This document shows positions 20,401 through 30,661 of a DNA stretch of 39,813 bases, piece by piece; position 1 is the stretch's first letter, and every line of letters begins with the position of its first letter. The translations under genes and the position numbers were made by a program. Source of the DNA: Cladosporium sp. IMV 00045 (lineage: Eukaryota; Ascomycota; Dothideomycetes; Cladosporiales; Cladosporiaceae); NCBI GenBank assembly GCA_001931905.2, contig MSJI02000343.1, positions 1-39,813 on the forward strand. The letters are read 5' to 3'. The notes below the pieces were generated by a model, which was given only the letters and a program-made list of their open reading frames with translations, made no database searches and was not told the origin of the DNA.

Positions 20401-21467
20401 CAGCGCCGGTCTCGTCGTCGCTGGTAACTGTGCTCGCGAAGAGGGACACTCTTGAACTTACAGCCTTGTGTCGATAGCATCCTCTCCAGGTCTCTCTGCG
20501 CGGTTGGCCATCCCTCACCTGCGGCTGGATTGACCACATTCATCTCGGCAGCAGTCCTCGAAGCCAAAGCCAACAGCTCCATTTCCACATCTTCAAGAAG
20601 CTCTCGCTGACTGTCGCCTCGAGACTGCAGACGGTATTGAATTACAGGCGGATTCGGTAGTGTCCAGCTCAACTCGTCCTCCTGCGTCTTGTCAGTCTCC
20701 ACGCTCTTCTTGCGCACACCCATCAATAACCTTACCGAATAGCGGAAGCCCAAGTTCTCCAACAGCTGCCGGCAATCCTGTCCATATAAGCCGAACGCCT
20801 CCATAAACCTCTTGTTGTTCCCTGGAAACACCCTCTTGTCATGATCCGGATTCAAGGCATCTTTGATGTACTTCCTCAACCTCGTCAACGGCTCCACCGG
20901 TGTTGCCAACCGAATACCCTCTCTTTCTGGATCATCGCGTACAACATCGTCATACCGACTCCTGAGCTTCGATGTGTCCGTGAGCAGGATCCTTTCCTGC
21001 GCGCCGAGCTTTGGGAGCTTGAACGTGATCGTGAGAAGCGCCTGGCAAGTCGAGCTCGTGCACTGCCAGCCGTATCTGATGTGGGCACTGCCGGTGTCGT
21101 CCAAGCCATGTGCTCTCTGGAAATGGTGAAGCTGGCTTTCCGAGGTCGGACAAGCATCGGTCGCTTGCTGGTAGTTGATACTGATGTCGGCGTGTAATCT
21201 GCACTTTTTGCAAACTACAGCGAGCTTGTAGTGTGAGGATGCCGTGGGTCGGGAGTCAAGGGGTGGAGCGACACTCTGATTGGTCTTGACAGCGTACTCG
21301 TGTTTGCATGCGTCGCGATGAGGCGCTGGTGGAGAGCCCTCTCCAACGGGAGGAGGATGGCTTGCTAGGATGTTGCCTACGCCGTTCTTTTGAGGATCCA
21401 ACTGAAGGAAATCGGCGAGGAGTTTGGGCGCAGTCTTTCCGGGACCACTGATGTGGATGGTCGCCAT
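17401..21467 (-). CDS. UBP2: Ubiquitin carboxyl-terminal hydrolase, Ubp2 type, 4 exons, 1226 aa
   Basis: Exons: 20462-21467, 20249-20300, 19706-20192, 17401-19536. Introns of 161, 56 and 169 bp begin GTAAGT and end CAG, and phases agree. The C-terminal half is a USP peptidase. The Cys box SHGNTCYLNSLLQYYF is near residue 625. A long insertion (Ser/Pro/Gln-rich segment plus a coiled-coil KKLLELKKEQKAL region) follows, and the His box FFHRGGSSHGHYWVSIHDF is near 1110. The N-terminal half (residues 1-515) is the Ubp2-specific region and holds paired cysteines (VVCKKCRLH, WQCTSSTCQA) that could bind zinc. Ubp2 in yeast trims Lys63-linked chains with Rsp5/Rup1. Here the residue five before the catalytic Cys, usually the oxyanion-hole Asn, is Ser. 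The gene is divergent from NDUFA11. Confidence 0.88.
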
Positions 21468-21957
21468 GTCGAAGTGACGATGTGTGGGTGGGTGGTGTAG
21501 TATTCTGTCCTAACCCAACAGTGTATTAAACCAGTGTAAAGTATTAAGCTGTTTCAGTTTCGTGATTCCGTTTGACGAGTGTAAGTCGTGGAAACAAGGC
21601 GTGTATGAATCATTAAGCAGCTCCCCAAAGATGTGTATGCAAACCGTCAAACATGCAATATGAGACTCCTCCTCAGGCGACCGGAACACGCTTTGTTCTT
21701 CCCAGACAACCCAAGTCTCTTGGACGTTCACTCTTCCAAGCGCTGGCCTTCGTCATGCGCATTTGGCCCGTCACGGTCTCTTAGCCTCTTAGGGCTGGCG
21801 CTTGCTGCTGCTTGCTGCAAACGCCACACTGTGGCTCAGTCAACGCCCACGGCCACTCCCGCGTCACTCCAAGCTTCAATCGCAACACCACCTCACATAG
21901 CCATTGACGCCCTCACTTCCACCCTCTAACCCTCTCCACTCCCCACACACCGCAGCC
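21468..21957. promoter_or_regulatory. Bidirectional promoter of UBP2 and NDUFA11
   Basis: A 490-bp spacer between divergent start codons of two housekeeping genes. The half next to UBP2 is AT-richer; the half next to NDUFA11 ends in a C/A-rich leader (ccctctccactccccacacaccgcagcc) directly before the ATG. No unambiguous TATA box or named site is assigned. Confidence 0.5.
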
Positions 21958-22759
21958 ATGGCCGAACTGGATCAGCGGACCGAAGACTACCACCCCAAGG
22001 ACGCCGTGGGCTCCGCCATCAAGGCCACCCTCGTAACCGGTGGTGCCGGCGCCTTCATCTCGACCATTCAGAATACCCTTACTAAGCAGAATGTCGGCGC
22101 ATTCGGTGTCTTCACCCGCACAGGAGGCACCATTGGCATTTTCGGTATGCCCGCGAGAACAGACTGAGAAGAAGAGGGGAAGGATGTGGGACAATTGGAC
22201 AAAAAAGACTGACTGCTTGCTTCCGCAGCCGCCATGGGAGGAGCGTACATGTTCACCAAGGACGCCTCCGCCAACCTCAGACAGAAGGACGATGCGTACA
22301 ACAGCGCCATCGGTGGTGCTTTCGCCGGCTCCATGCTCGGCTTGAAGTGTAGGTCGCATAACGCAATCCGTACTTCACACGCGCCAAACCGCTTACCTAT
22401 GACTTAGTCCGCTCCACACCCGCCGTTTTTGGCTACGGTGCCGCGCTCAGCGTCGCTCTCGCCGCATTCACATACACCGGCGGCAAGCTGACCGGTTACG
22501 AGAGGGACCCGACCGTGGACGAGGTCTCGCGCAAAGAGTACTTGAGGAAGAACAGGAGGAGACCCGTCGACCAGATTGTGAACGAGCTTGGCGAGGGCAG
22601 AGGTATGCACAGACAGAGGGCTCGCGAGCAATCGTTCGCAGAGGCAGAAAGGAATGCTGACATCTCGCAGGAATCACCGCGCCCGGCTACGAGGAGCGCA
22701 GGGCGCAGCGCATCAAGGAGAACTACGGCATCGACGTGCCGGTCAAGGCTTCTTCGTAG
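21958..22759 (+). CDS. NDUFA11: NADH:ubiquinone oxidoreductase B14.7 subunit (NDUFA11 type), 4 exons, 196 aa
   Basis: Exons: 21958-22144, 22229-22348, 22408-22602, 22671-22759. All introns are phase 1. The protein has the Tim17/Tim22-like four-helix fold of this accessory subunit: GSAIKATLVTGGAGAFISTIQNTL, GTIGIFAAMGGAYMF, the polar YNSAIGGAFAGSMLG helix, and PAVFGYGAALSVALAAFTY. A soluble C-terminal tail (DPTVDEVSRKEYLRKNRRRP, then GITAPGYEERRAQRI) follows, characteristic of fungal members (Neurospora 21.3b type). It sits in the membrane arm of complex I in the inner mitochondrial membrane. It has no cleavable presequence, as usual for this family. Confidence 0.88.
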
Positions 22760-23278
22760 ATATGTATCATATACACAACCACCAATACCAATTTTCTACT
22801 GTTCAAAGAATTCAGTCTCGCGAATCTCCTACTTGGGAGACCCGAAGATGTACTTTGAGGGCGCGACTCTATGCTATACGAAGCGCACTGGACCAGAAGA
22901 TCTGATACGAGCGCAACTCGGCCACACAGCTGGTCAGGAACCCAAGCATGACGAATGCAGCTCTCACGAATATGTCGAGCAGCCGGGTGGAAGACGTCAG
23001 ACATTAGCAGAATCTACAATACCGCTTTTTGAGGACTTCTGGAAGTCATTCGTATGCTTCTGGCATGTACCAAACTGCCCGGACTCAAATTTTCTCTGTG
23101 CATATCGAGGATCCAGCCTAGGATAGAATTCACACGACTGAAAACAGAAAGACCTGGAATCTCTTCATTTACAGCGAACATAACTTTTTACAAGATCATG
23201 TATATCCTTCTAGATTTTCTACACGACATCAACCTCACCAAATACATCTTACCCCAACACCAAACCCCCTTCCCACCC
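22760..23278. other. Convergent 3' region of NDUFA11 and AlaX genes
   Basis: NDUFA11 (+) and the AlaX gene (-) point toward each other across these 519 bp. I see no coding frame with recognisable features and no repeat; it should hold both 3' UTRs. Confidence 0.45.
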
Positions 23279-24328
23279 TTAACTCACCGTATAACTAACC
23301 CTACTATTACCCTTACTCCTCGCAATCTTCCTCACGCCCACCTTCCCACACTCCCCCGTACTCCCCACATGCGTCCCGCCACAAGGATAGACCTCCGCGC
23401 CTCGAATTCTTACAACCCTAAACGTCTCCCCCTCCCTCTCTGGCAGCAAGTGCTGCATTCCCTCGCGCACAAAATCCTCCCTGGTCCAGAACTCAATCTC
23501 CACCGGCAGCGCTTGCTGCACGAGCGAGTCCACTTCCGCTTGAATTTCTCCCTTCATTTCGCCCGCCACGCTGCCGCGGAATTCGCACGCCGCGCTGTCC
23601 GGGAAGTGGGAGGCTTTGAGCTCGTCAAAGTCGGGGATGCGAGAGCCGACGGAGCGACGCACGGCGGAGCCGAGGACGTGGCCGGCGGTGTGCAGGCGGG
23701 AGTACAGGTGGCGTTTTTGGGCGTTGACGGAGAGGTGGACTGCGGTGCCTGGTTGGAGGGAGGTGGTGGTGGTGGAGGGATTGGTGGGCCGGACGAGGTG
23801 CAGGACGATATCGTCATTGTGGGCGGCGTGGCGGGCGGCTTTCATTTCTAGAGTTGGTGGGGTGCCGTTCTCTTCTTCTCCTTCTGCGTCGGTTACGGTG
23901 ATGGTGCCTTCGTCTGAGGGCTGGCCGCCGCCTTGAGGATGGAATATTGTTTCTTGAACTGTGAGGACGAAGTCTGTGTCGGGATCGGCGCCTTTGAAGA
24001 GGTTGCGGTTCGTTTCGTCTAGAGATGAGAGGGCCTGTACGGATTCTATTGTGGTCCTGAGGTGGAGGAGGTTTCCGTCATGTTGGTAGCGGAGTTTGGT
24101 GGAGGTGCCCATTGCCATGTTGACCTTCTGCTTTGCAGTGACGGATTCTCGTTGAGCTGGCTGGATCGATGGCTTTTTGTTCTCTTGGGATGTGCAGAAA
24201 GGTAGAGTTGTTCTTTTGGAAAGTTCTAGATGACCCGCGCCCTTTGGTGTACAAGATAAGCCTGTAGGAGTGATGAGTCTGCTAATGTTGGTAATTCGGC
24301 GTGGGCTGCCAGTCACAAATTTTGTCAT
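23279..24328 (-). CDS. Alanyl-tRNA trans-editing protein (AlaX / AARSD1 type), 349 aa
   Basis: Single exon. The AlaX/AlaRS editing fold is clear: FHPQGGGQPSDEG, then HTAGHVL giving the H-x3-H half of the zinc site, and CGGTHVGSTGECG giving C-x3-H, followed by VRKIARSKGNSRVSY. The protein lacks an aminoacylation domain, so it should act in trans, hydrolysing Ser (or Gly) wrongly loaded on tRNA-Ala. About 70 residues precede the conserved MGTSTKLRYQHDG. They begin MTKFVTGSPRRITNISRL, rich in Arg, Ser and Thr and free of acids, so they resemble a mitochondrial presequence. Start codons at 24118 or 24112 would give a cytosolic form. The 5'-most ATG (24328) was chosen because the frame is open to it. 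Dual targeting by alternative starts is an inference. Confidence 0.87.
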   Translation of the reverse strand: MTKFVTGSPRRITNISRLITPTGLSCTPKGAGHLELSKRTTLPFCTSQENKKPSIQPAQRESVTAKQKVNMAMGTSTKLRYQHDGNLLHLRTTIESVQALSSLDETNRNLFKGADPDTDFVLTVQETIFHPQGGGQPSDEGTITVTDAEGEEENGTPPTLEMKAARHAAHNDDIVLHLVRPTNPSTTTTSLQPGTAVHLSVNAQKRHLYSRLHTAGHVLGSAVRRSVGSRIPDFDELKASHFPDSAACEFRGSVAGEMKGEIQAEVDSLVQQALPVEIEFWTREDFVREGMQHLLPEREGETFRVVRIRGAEVYPCGGTHVGSTGECGKVGVRKIARSKGNSRVSYTVS

Positions 24329-24810
24329 CTGACTCAATTTGAAAGCATCGAAGGACTCGTCACTGAAGGCATATCACACACACATTGATTACATGTCATC
24401 TACCTGTAGTATATCAATGTAGGATGGCTGCCGTGTCTGACGTCAGAAATTGCCCACATGCAGTTCGATTTCGTTTCTCAGGACCACAGCCTTCCTTCCC
24501 AGAGATATAAGGATTTATGTGTATGTCTACCTCAAAACCTATTCAGCCAAATGGATGTGTGGCAGCACTTGATCTATGAAGATTCGATTTCGAGGAAGAT
24601 ACTAGCTACAAGTTTTAAAAGAGCAAGTAATAGGTGACCCATTTTTGTTGAACGGAAGCGGCTCAATTTATATCAAGGCTGACTGGAAGCAAAGACATTT
24701 CTAATCAAGTCCATGCTACGGCCCACGACAATCGCCGACCAGACCACATCATCATTCTCCAAAACAAGAAGACTACCACACGTGTGAAGTGACGAAAGAT
24801 CCGCATCCGG
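24329..24810. other. Intergenic, no gene recognised
   Basis: The AlaX promoter side and the 3' flank of the small hypothetical gene, both transcribed leftwards. It is AT-richer than the surroundings with no open frame of note. Confidence 0.4.
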
Positions 24811-25317
24811 TTATACCACGGCGTCTGCTTCGGACACGTCGGGCAAACGATAACCCATCTCCTTCTCCTCCCGTCTCGTTCCGTGCTCACCCACGGGGTC
24901 TCCGCCAACCCCAACCCACAAAGTGGAGTCGTCGGCCTCCCAAATAATCCGGCCTTTGCACATCTTGCCCAAAGGAGTCGATCTTGGATCATCGTATTTC
25001 CTTCGCCGACGCTTCTTCTGCGGCTGACGCTGCTTGAGGACCTCCGTCTCCACATTTTCTGACAATTGTCGGCTCACGGTTGGCTGGACGCCAGGCCAAG
25101 GCGTGTCATGCGTGATCTTGGCCGGCGGCTTGACTTTCCTGCTCTCCGCCTCGACTCTCCTTCTAGGAGGTCTCTGGCGAGTGACTTGGGGACCTAGCAT
25201 CGATCGACGCGCATGTCGGCGACTGAGCACAACGTACAAATGGCAGATATGGCTTCGCGAGAGGCGGAGCCCTTGCTGTTTACGGAGGGTAGGTGAGCCA
25301 GATCCCATCTTCAGCAT
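24811..25317 (-). CDS. Hypothetical basic protein, 168 aa
   Basis: A complete ATG-to-stop frame. It begins MLKMGSGSPTLRKQQG, then a run rich in Arg (SRRHARRS, RQRPPRRRVEAES), a KKRRRRKYDD patch that resembles a nuclear or nucleolar signal, and a more ordered C-terminal part (GKMCKGRIIWEADDSTLWVGVGGD). The central SRSHICHLYVVLSRRH could be a short amphipathic or membrane-near segment. I recognise no family. It is divergent from the sugar porter with only 136 bp between the start codons, so a shared promoter is likely if both are real. A missed intron could change either end. Confidence 0.5.
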   Translation of the reverse strand: MLKMGSGSPTLRKQQGLRLSRSHICHLYVVLSRRHARRSMLGPQVTRQRPPRRRVEAESRKVKPPAKITHDTPWPGVQPTVSRQLSENVETEVLKQRQPQKKRRRRKYDDPRSTPLGKMCKGRIIWEADDSTLWVGVGGDPVGEHGTRREEKEMGYRLPDVSEADAVV

Positions 25318-25453
25318 TGTCGTCTTTGTTCCTCGTCGTCACCATTTCCCTCTCCTGTATTCGAAGGTGTCAATCACCACTTGACGACATATCACTGCAC
25401 ATCATCTTCCCGTCTTGTTGAGTTTTCGCGAAATATCTTGCCATATCATCAAG

Positions 25454-27299
25454 ATGGCGGCCTTGAAAGAAGACGACAACTCTATAGCGGATGCTAAGAA
25501 AATCGAAGACACACGCGAGGATGCTATCAACACTGATCGATCCGTCTTCGACACGCGAGACACGTACTGCGAGCCCGGTTTCAAAGGCATCTTCGCGTCT
25601 TACTATGTCGCTCTTTGCGCCTTGTTCTCAGCCTTGGGTGAGTTAGCCTCTTCAAGCATAGGCACTACTAGCAGCTAACATGAACACAAGGCGGTCTGCT
25701 CTTTGGCTACGACCAAGGTGTCGTCTCGGTCATCCTGGTCATGCCGCAATTCCTGGAGCGATTTGGTGAAATCGCAACTGGTGGCGGCTTCTACAAAGGA
25801 CTCATGACAGCGATGATCGAGCTCGGCGCTCTGATCGGAGCCCTCAACCAAGGCTGGATCGCGGATAAGATCTCGCGTAAATACTCCATCGTTGTTGCCG
25901 TCGTCGTCTTCACTGTCGGGTCAATCCTGCAGACTGCCGCAGTCGACTATGCCATGCTTACATTCGCTCGCTTCGTGGGCGGAGTAGGCATTGGTATGCT
26001 CAGCATGGTGGCTCCGCTCTACATCAGTGAGATCTCGCCTCCAGAAATCCGTGGCACTCTGCTCGTGCTCGAGGAGCTGAGCATTGTGACCGGCATTGTC
26101 ATCGCCTTCTGGACGACCTACGGCACCCAATACATTCCCAACGAATGGTCCTGGCGTCTTCCCTTCCTCATCCAGATCTTTCCTGGCCTTGTCCTTGGCG
26201 TCGGAATCATCTTCCTCCCATTCTCTCCGAGATGGCTTTGCTCGAAAGACCGTGACGATGAAGCTCTCCTCGCGCTTTCAAAGCTGCGCCAGCTGCCCAC
26301 CACCGATCACAGAATCCAGCGCGAGTGGTTCGACATTCGTTCCGAAGTCGCTCTGCACGCCGAGATCAGTGCCGAGAGACACCCTACGCTGCAGGAGCGG
26401 ACAGTTGGTAACAGGATCAAGCTCGAGATCGCCGGCTGGGTTGATCTTTTCAAGAGTGGCTGCTGGCGTCGCACCTTTGTCGGTTCTGGCCTCATGTTCT
26501 TCCAGCAATGTAAGTGTCATCACATACCACGATCGCAATGTCTATACTAACATGCCAACCAGTCGTCGGCATCAACGCCCTAATCTACTACTCCCCCACG
26601 CTCTTCGAAACCATGGGCCTCAACTATGACATGCAACTGATCATGTCCGGCGTGCTCAACTGCACGCAGCTCGTCGGCGTCGCCAGCTCCCTCTACACCA
26701 TGGACCGCGTGGGTCGTCGCCCATTGCTCCTGGTCGGCAGCGTCGTGATGTTCCTCTCACATCTGATCATCGCCGTGCTCGTCGGCAAATTCTCCCACGA
26801 CTGGCCCTCCTACCGCCCCGAAGGCTGGGCGTCCGTGGCGATGCTGCTGGTGTACATGCTCGGGTTCGGCGCGTCGTGGGGTCCCGTGCCCTGGGCGATG
26901 CCGGCGGAAGTCTTCCCTTCCTCGCTGAGAGCCAAGGGCGTTGCGTAAGTTGTTCCTTACTTCCTATCAATCCAGAATCAAGACTCCAAATCACACTTCG
27001 AGAATGTAGTAACTAACGCACGCGACAGTTTCTCAACCTGCTCCAACTGGCTGTTCAACTTCGTCATCGGCCTCATCACGCCGCCGCTGGTGGAAGGCAC
27101 AGGCTTCGGCGCGTACGTGTTCTTCGCCGTCTTCTCGCTGCTGTCTCTGCTGTGGGTTTTCTGGTTCGTGCCCGAGACGGCCGGCAAGACGCTCGAGGAG
27201 ATGGATCACGTTTTCAAAGACATCCGCGCCGAGGGCGAGGAGGAGAGGCGCGAGAGGATCGAGAACGCGATTGCGGCGAGGATTGTCAATCAGCAGTAG
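25454..27299 (+). CDS. MFS sugar porter, 4 exons, 551 aa
   Basis: Exons: 25454-25637, 25691-26509, 26563-26944, 27029-27299; the introns of 53, 53 and 84 bp carry CTAAC boxes. The Major Facilitator sugar-porter signatures are all present: GGLLFGYDQGVVS in helix 1, DKISRKYSI between helices 2 and 3, PLYISEISPPEIRG, the PESPR-type FSPRWL, FVGINALIYYSPTLFETMG in helix 7, DRVGRRPLLL, WGPVPWAMPAEVFPSSLRAKG, and the terminal VPETAGKTLEEMDHVF. The total length and twelve hydrophobic segments are normal for a proton symporter or facilitator in the plasma membrane. The substrate (hexose, pentose, polyol or quinate) cannot be set from motifs. The N-terminal 45 residues are acidic and cytosolic. Confidence 0.9.
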
Positions 27300-28361
27300 A
27301 TACCTAGGCTTGCCCTTGCTTGCTGGTCTTCCTATACATTGTGTCATGTATACACGAATTTTTTGTACACTTGAGACGTCACCTGTTTCAAACATGGGAG
27401 TACATGCCATCTACGAACCGGGTAGAAACGTCCTACAGGATTGCGTACCATGTCCCCCGATCAAAACGTTGTTTGAACTGCGATCGGAACCGCGGCTCGA
27501 CGCCCAATGGGCTGTGGGTTGTGCTTGTTCCAGAAGCCAGCCTTCCACAGCAGCTGGGCGCAAATCTGGAAGTGTTAATATATTGGAAGCACTCTGGGCA
27601 AATTCCTCCCGTGACGATGCGGCGTGCCGCAGCTGCGAGAGACCTGAATCCTGCATCTTCATCCTTCATACTCACACACGAAAGAGGTCGTAAGGATCTC
27701 GTGTTTCCTGGTTTCGACCTAGTTCTGCCTTCGTAGACTCGTACTCGTCCCCAGCCGGTAGTGTGCAGCAGTCTCGCATATCAAGCCCAGCCTCGTGGGC
27801 AGCGATCCAACCCGGCTGGCATACAACTAATAACCTCCAAGATCAAGCCAGTGTTTAGCGCTTCTGTCATACAAACAAGGACTTCCATAGGTTCGCTTGA
27901 TCGCTTGGTCGTCTATCAGCCGCGCCCCAAATCCTGCTTCTTGGACGGCGCATGGAAGGATGCCAGGCTAAATGATAATCCATCACCTAAAGGAAGAAAC
28001 AAACGACATGGATACGCGCCATCTTCTTCACACTCCAGCCACCACTCACTACCATTTGCCCACATCCACATTATTATCCTCCGGGCCAGACCCTTGAAGC
28101 ACCATCAAAAGCGGCGTCGTTTCGCCTCCCCCGGCCGCGACAATTTAGATTGATTTCTGCGGCGCGCGATGGCGTTTGCCTGGAGCGGGGTGCGGGCAAT
28201 CAATTCACACGAAGCAGTAGTGAGTGATAGGAATGAGGGGGTGATGGCCGCGATGGTTACATGGCGTTATGTGCATGTGTGAAAGGATGTGCGTGTTTGT
28301 GATGATATATGAACGACCTCCCTGTGCGCGCAGCAAAAGGCTATAATAATATCACAGACAG

Positions 28362-28381
28362 GCACGCACGCACGCACGCAC
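28362..28381. repeat. GCAC tetranucleotide microsatellite
   Basis: About five copies of the GCAC unit, in the presumed promoter or leader of the methyltransferase gene. Confidence 0.8.
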
Positions 28382-28776
28382 TCTCACACGACTTCCCCTT
28401 ATCGCTCTCATCAGTATCACCGGCTCCCCGAGACAAGGGCAAAACCATAACGGACAAACACCCTCATCACGTCGATATTGAAGCCAAACCCCCCTCCCAA
28501 TCACAACAATACTATCTATCACAACTCTCCGAGCCTTTCGTTCTCCCCCCCACTAGGGCCCGCAGTCTAGGCTCGGACAGCGACTCCTAAACTCCACCGC
28601 CTTTGCCATACGTCTGTCTCAGCCAGCAAAAAAACCGGGTCTCAGAGATTCTGAATTGCCGGCGCCACTTCGCCCCCGCTGCGGGTGTGAAGAAAAGCTC
28701 GAGCTCGAGCGTACCCTTGCGAGGGGGAAGGAGGGGCTCGGTGACGGCCGAGCGGTGGGAGAGGGTAGCACTGAGA

Positions 28777-28794
28777 GGTAGGTAGGTAGGTAGG
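28777..28794. repeat. GGTA tetranucleotide microsatellite
   Basis: Four to five copies of GGTA, about 80 bp upstream of the methyltransferase start codon. Confidence 0.8.
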
Positions 28795-28873
28795 AGGGAG
28801 GGATTAGTAGGGTGAGAAAAACAGGCAAGGAGTAGTCGAGAGTGGGAGGTGGGATTTATTACGGAGGTATTAA

Positions 28874-30661
28874 ATGGCAGAAGGGTTGATGCTGGGCGCG
28901 GTCTGGGGCGTGTCGAGCAGCGTGGCGGCAGAGGAGCGGCGCATCATTCAGTCGAGAGTTGCGAAGCGGCTGGCGGAGAAACAGCGCGCTCAAGCGCTCG
29001 CTCAGGAGCAGAGTGACTGGCTTGAACGCACGACATCTGGTGAGAGCAGCACTACTCACAACAATTATATTAACCACAACACCCATAGCGGCGGCGGCGG
29101 CGGCGGCGACTGCCTCTCCCGCGCTTCGACAGAGAGTGCCACCAGCTATTATTTCAGCGGCGATAGCGGTGTTGCGACTGGCTCTTCGCATTACTCACCC
29201 GGCACCGCTGATTTTAGGAATCCTTCTCACCACCATCATCATCACCAGTGGCGCAGGGGAGAGAAGAATGCCATTGTCGCTGGGGATGTGCACTACTACC
29301 CTCACCAGCACAGCTCGAGTTTCTTCTCCTCCTCCGACGTGATGCAGCAGACCCCGCGCACCAACACTTTCAACAATTCCAACGCCTCCGCCGGCATGAA
29401 TTCCACGTTCAGCGGCAGCACGGGCTCGTCCGGCCAACAGCAGCAGCAGCAGCAGCAGCAGCAACAGCAACAGCAATCACAACAATCCCAACAGCAAACA
29501 TCATCATCACAACAGCAATATCAACAGCAACAACAACAACAACAACAACAAATAAACCAAGACGCCAGCGCAGATCTCCTGCGCGATCCATACGAACTCC
29601 GCCACGGACGGCGATACCTGCGCGATCTAGTCTACCCCCTCCCCGTCGACCTGCCGGAAATCCAACGCCAGAACCTCCGCACCCTCCTCGGCTGCAGCGT
29701 CTTCGGCCGCGCCGTGTGCGCCCCACGAGTGACCAAATGCGTGCCGCAGAAAGTGCTCGAAGTCGGCTGCGGCAGCGCGTACTGGTCCGCGCGGTGCCAC
29801 GAGTACTTCACCACCCTCGGGTACCGCAGCGTATCTTTCACAGGACTTGACGTGGCGCCCCTAGCACCTGATCTCAAAAAACAAGGCGTCAACTGGACGT
29901 TCGTGCAGCACGATTTCCGCCGCAACCCTTGGCCCTTCGACGACGGGGAATTCGACCTGATCATGCTGAAAGACCTCAGCCTGGTGGTACCGCTCGGCAG
30001 CGCCTCCCAGCACTTCCTCGACGAGTGCATCCGCCTGCTCAAAGTCGGCGGCACGCTGGAGCTGTGGGAGTCGGACCACGTGCTGCGCTCGCTGCTGCCG
30101 CACCCGCCGCCGCCGACGAGCAAGCAGCGCGCCGAGCACGATATGGCAGTGCAGACGGGCACCTTCCTCATCGGTCCGGGAACGCCTTTCGCTCCTGCCC
30201 AGAATAAGTACCTCTCCCATGCGAATGCGTGGATAGGCGAGGCGCTGGACAGGCGGAAATTGCCCCCTACGCCTTGCGCGCGTATCGCGCACAGTCTGTA
30301 CCAGGAGGCCGAGTCGCTGTGCGATATTGGCATTCGACGCGTGGCGATCCCGCTCGGCGAGTTGCGCTGGGAGGGCGAGAAGGTGCCTTCCAGCGGCGGC
30401 GGTGATGGCAAAGGCAAGCACCGCGAGCGCAACCTGTCCCCTGATCAAGTGGCGCTGCGCCAGACGGCGCTGCTGAGCGTCGTGCAGATGATTGAGAGTT
30501 TGGAGCCGTTGCTCAAGGACGTCAGTGGGAAGAATTCGGAGGAATGGGGCCATTGGTGGGCGTCGATGATGGCGGACTTGATGGATCCGAGTCGGGGAGC
30601 TATTAGCGGCGAGAGTTTGGAGATTGGCGCGTGGTGGGCGACGAAGATTGCTGATGAGTGA
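28874..30661 (+). CDS. SAM-dependent methyltransferase with polyglutamine tract, 595 aa
   Basis: Single exon. Residues 1-45 include EERRIIQSRVAKRLAEKQRAQ, resembling a bZIP basic region. A long low-complexity part (45-240) holds Gly, His and Ser runs and a polyglutamine stretch at residues 188-225 coded by mixed CAG/CAA. The class I methyltransferase domain starts near residue 270: motif I VLEVGCGSAYWSA (about 292-304), acidic strand FTGLDVAPL, FVQHDFRRNPWPF, motif IV-like FDLIMLKDLSLVVP, and post-motif LKVGGTLELWESDH. The C-terminal helical part ends EEWGHWWASMMADL. The substrate is unknown. The disordered Q-rich half plus basic N-terminus suggests a nuclear or regulatory protein, but this is inference. 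The first ATG is used. The gene converges with the LYRM5-like gene, 182 bp between stop codons. Confidence 0.8.
   Translation: MAEGLMLGAVWGVSSSVAAEERRIIQSRVAKRLAEKQRAQALAQEQSDWLERTTSGESSTTHNNYINHNTHSGGGGGGDCLSRASTESATSYYFSGDSGVATGSSHYSPGTADFRNPSHHHHHHQWRRGEKNAIVAGDVHYYPHQHSSSFFSSSDVMQQTPRTNTFNNSNASAGMNSTFSGSTGSSGQQQQQQQQQQQQQQSQQSQQQTSSSQQQYQQQQQQQQQQINQDASADLLRDPYELRHGRRYLRDLVYPLPVDLPEIQRQNLRTLLGCSVFGRAVCAPRVTKCVPQKVLEVGCGSAYWSARCHEYFTTLGYRSVSFTGLDVAPLAPDLKKQGVNWTFVQHDFRRNPWPFDDGEFDLIMLKDLSLVVPLGSASQHFLDECIRLLKVGGTLELWESDHVLRSLLPHPPPPTSKQRAEHDMAVQTGTFLIGPGTPFAPAQNKYLSHANAWIGEALDRRKLPPTPCARIAHSLYQEAESLCDIGIRRVAIPLGELRWEGEKVPSSGGGDGKGKHRERNLSPDQVALRQTALLSVVQMIESLEPLLKDVSGKNSEEWGHWWASMMADLMDPSRGAISGESLEIGAWWATKIADE
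29435..29549 (+). repeat. CAG/CAA trinucleotide repeat coding polyglutamine
   Basis: Interrupted CAG/CAA array in frame with the methyltransferase gene, broken by a few Ser, Thr and Tyr codons. Part is a pure CAG run and part a pure CAA run, so length variation between strains is likely. Confidence 0.85.

Larger units (their letters stand above)
27300..28873. other. Long intergenic region upstream of methyltransferase gene
   Basis: 1.57 kb. The first part holds the porter 3' UTR. Several frames of 80-140 codons exist on both strands (27271-27736, 27761-28153) without recognisable content. Near the right end lie a TATA-like ctataataat at 28341-28350, a GCAC microsatellite at 28362-28381 and a GGTA microsatellite at 28777-28794, likely in the promoter and 5' leader of the next gene. 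Confidence 0.4.

Noticed and set aside
28362..28381. Possible CRISPR-like or telomeric repeat
   Set aside because: Simple GCAC microsatellite without spacers; the unit is not a telomere repeat.
29195..29476. Minus-strand frame with a leucine run
   Set aside because: It is the complement of the CAG/CAA tract of the methyltransferase gene and has no independent support.
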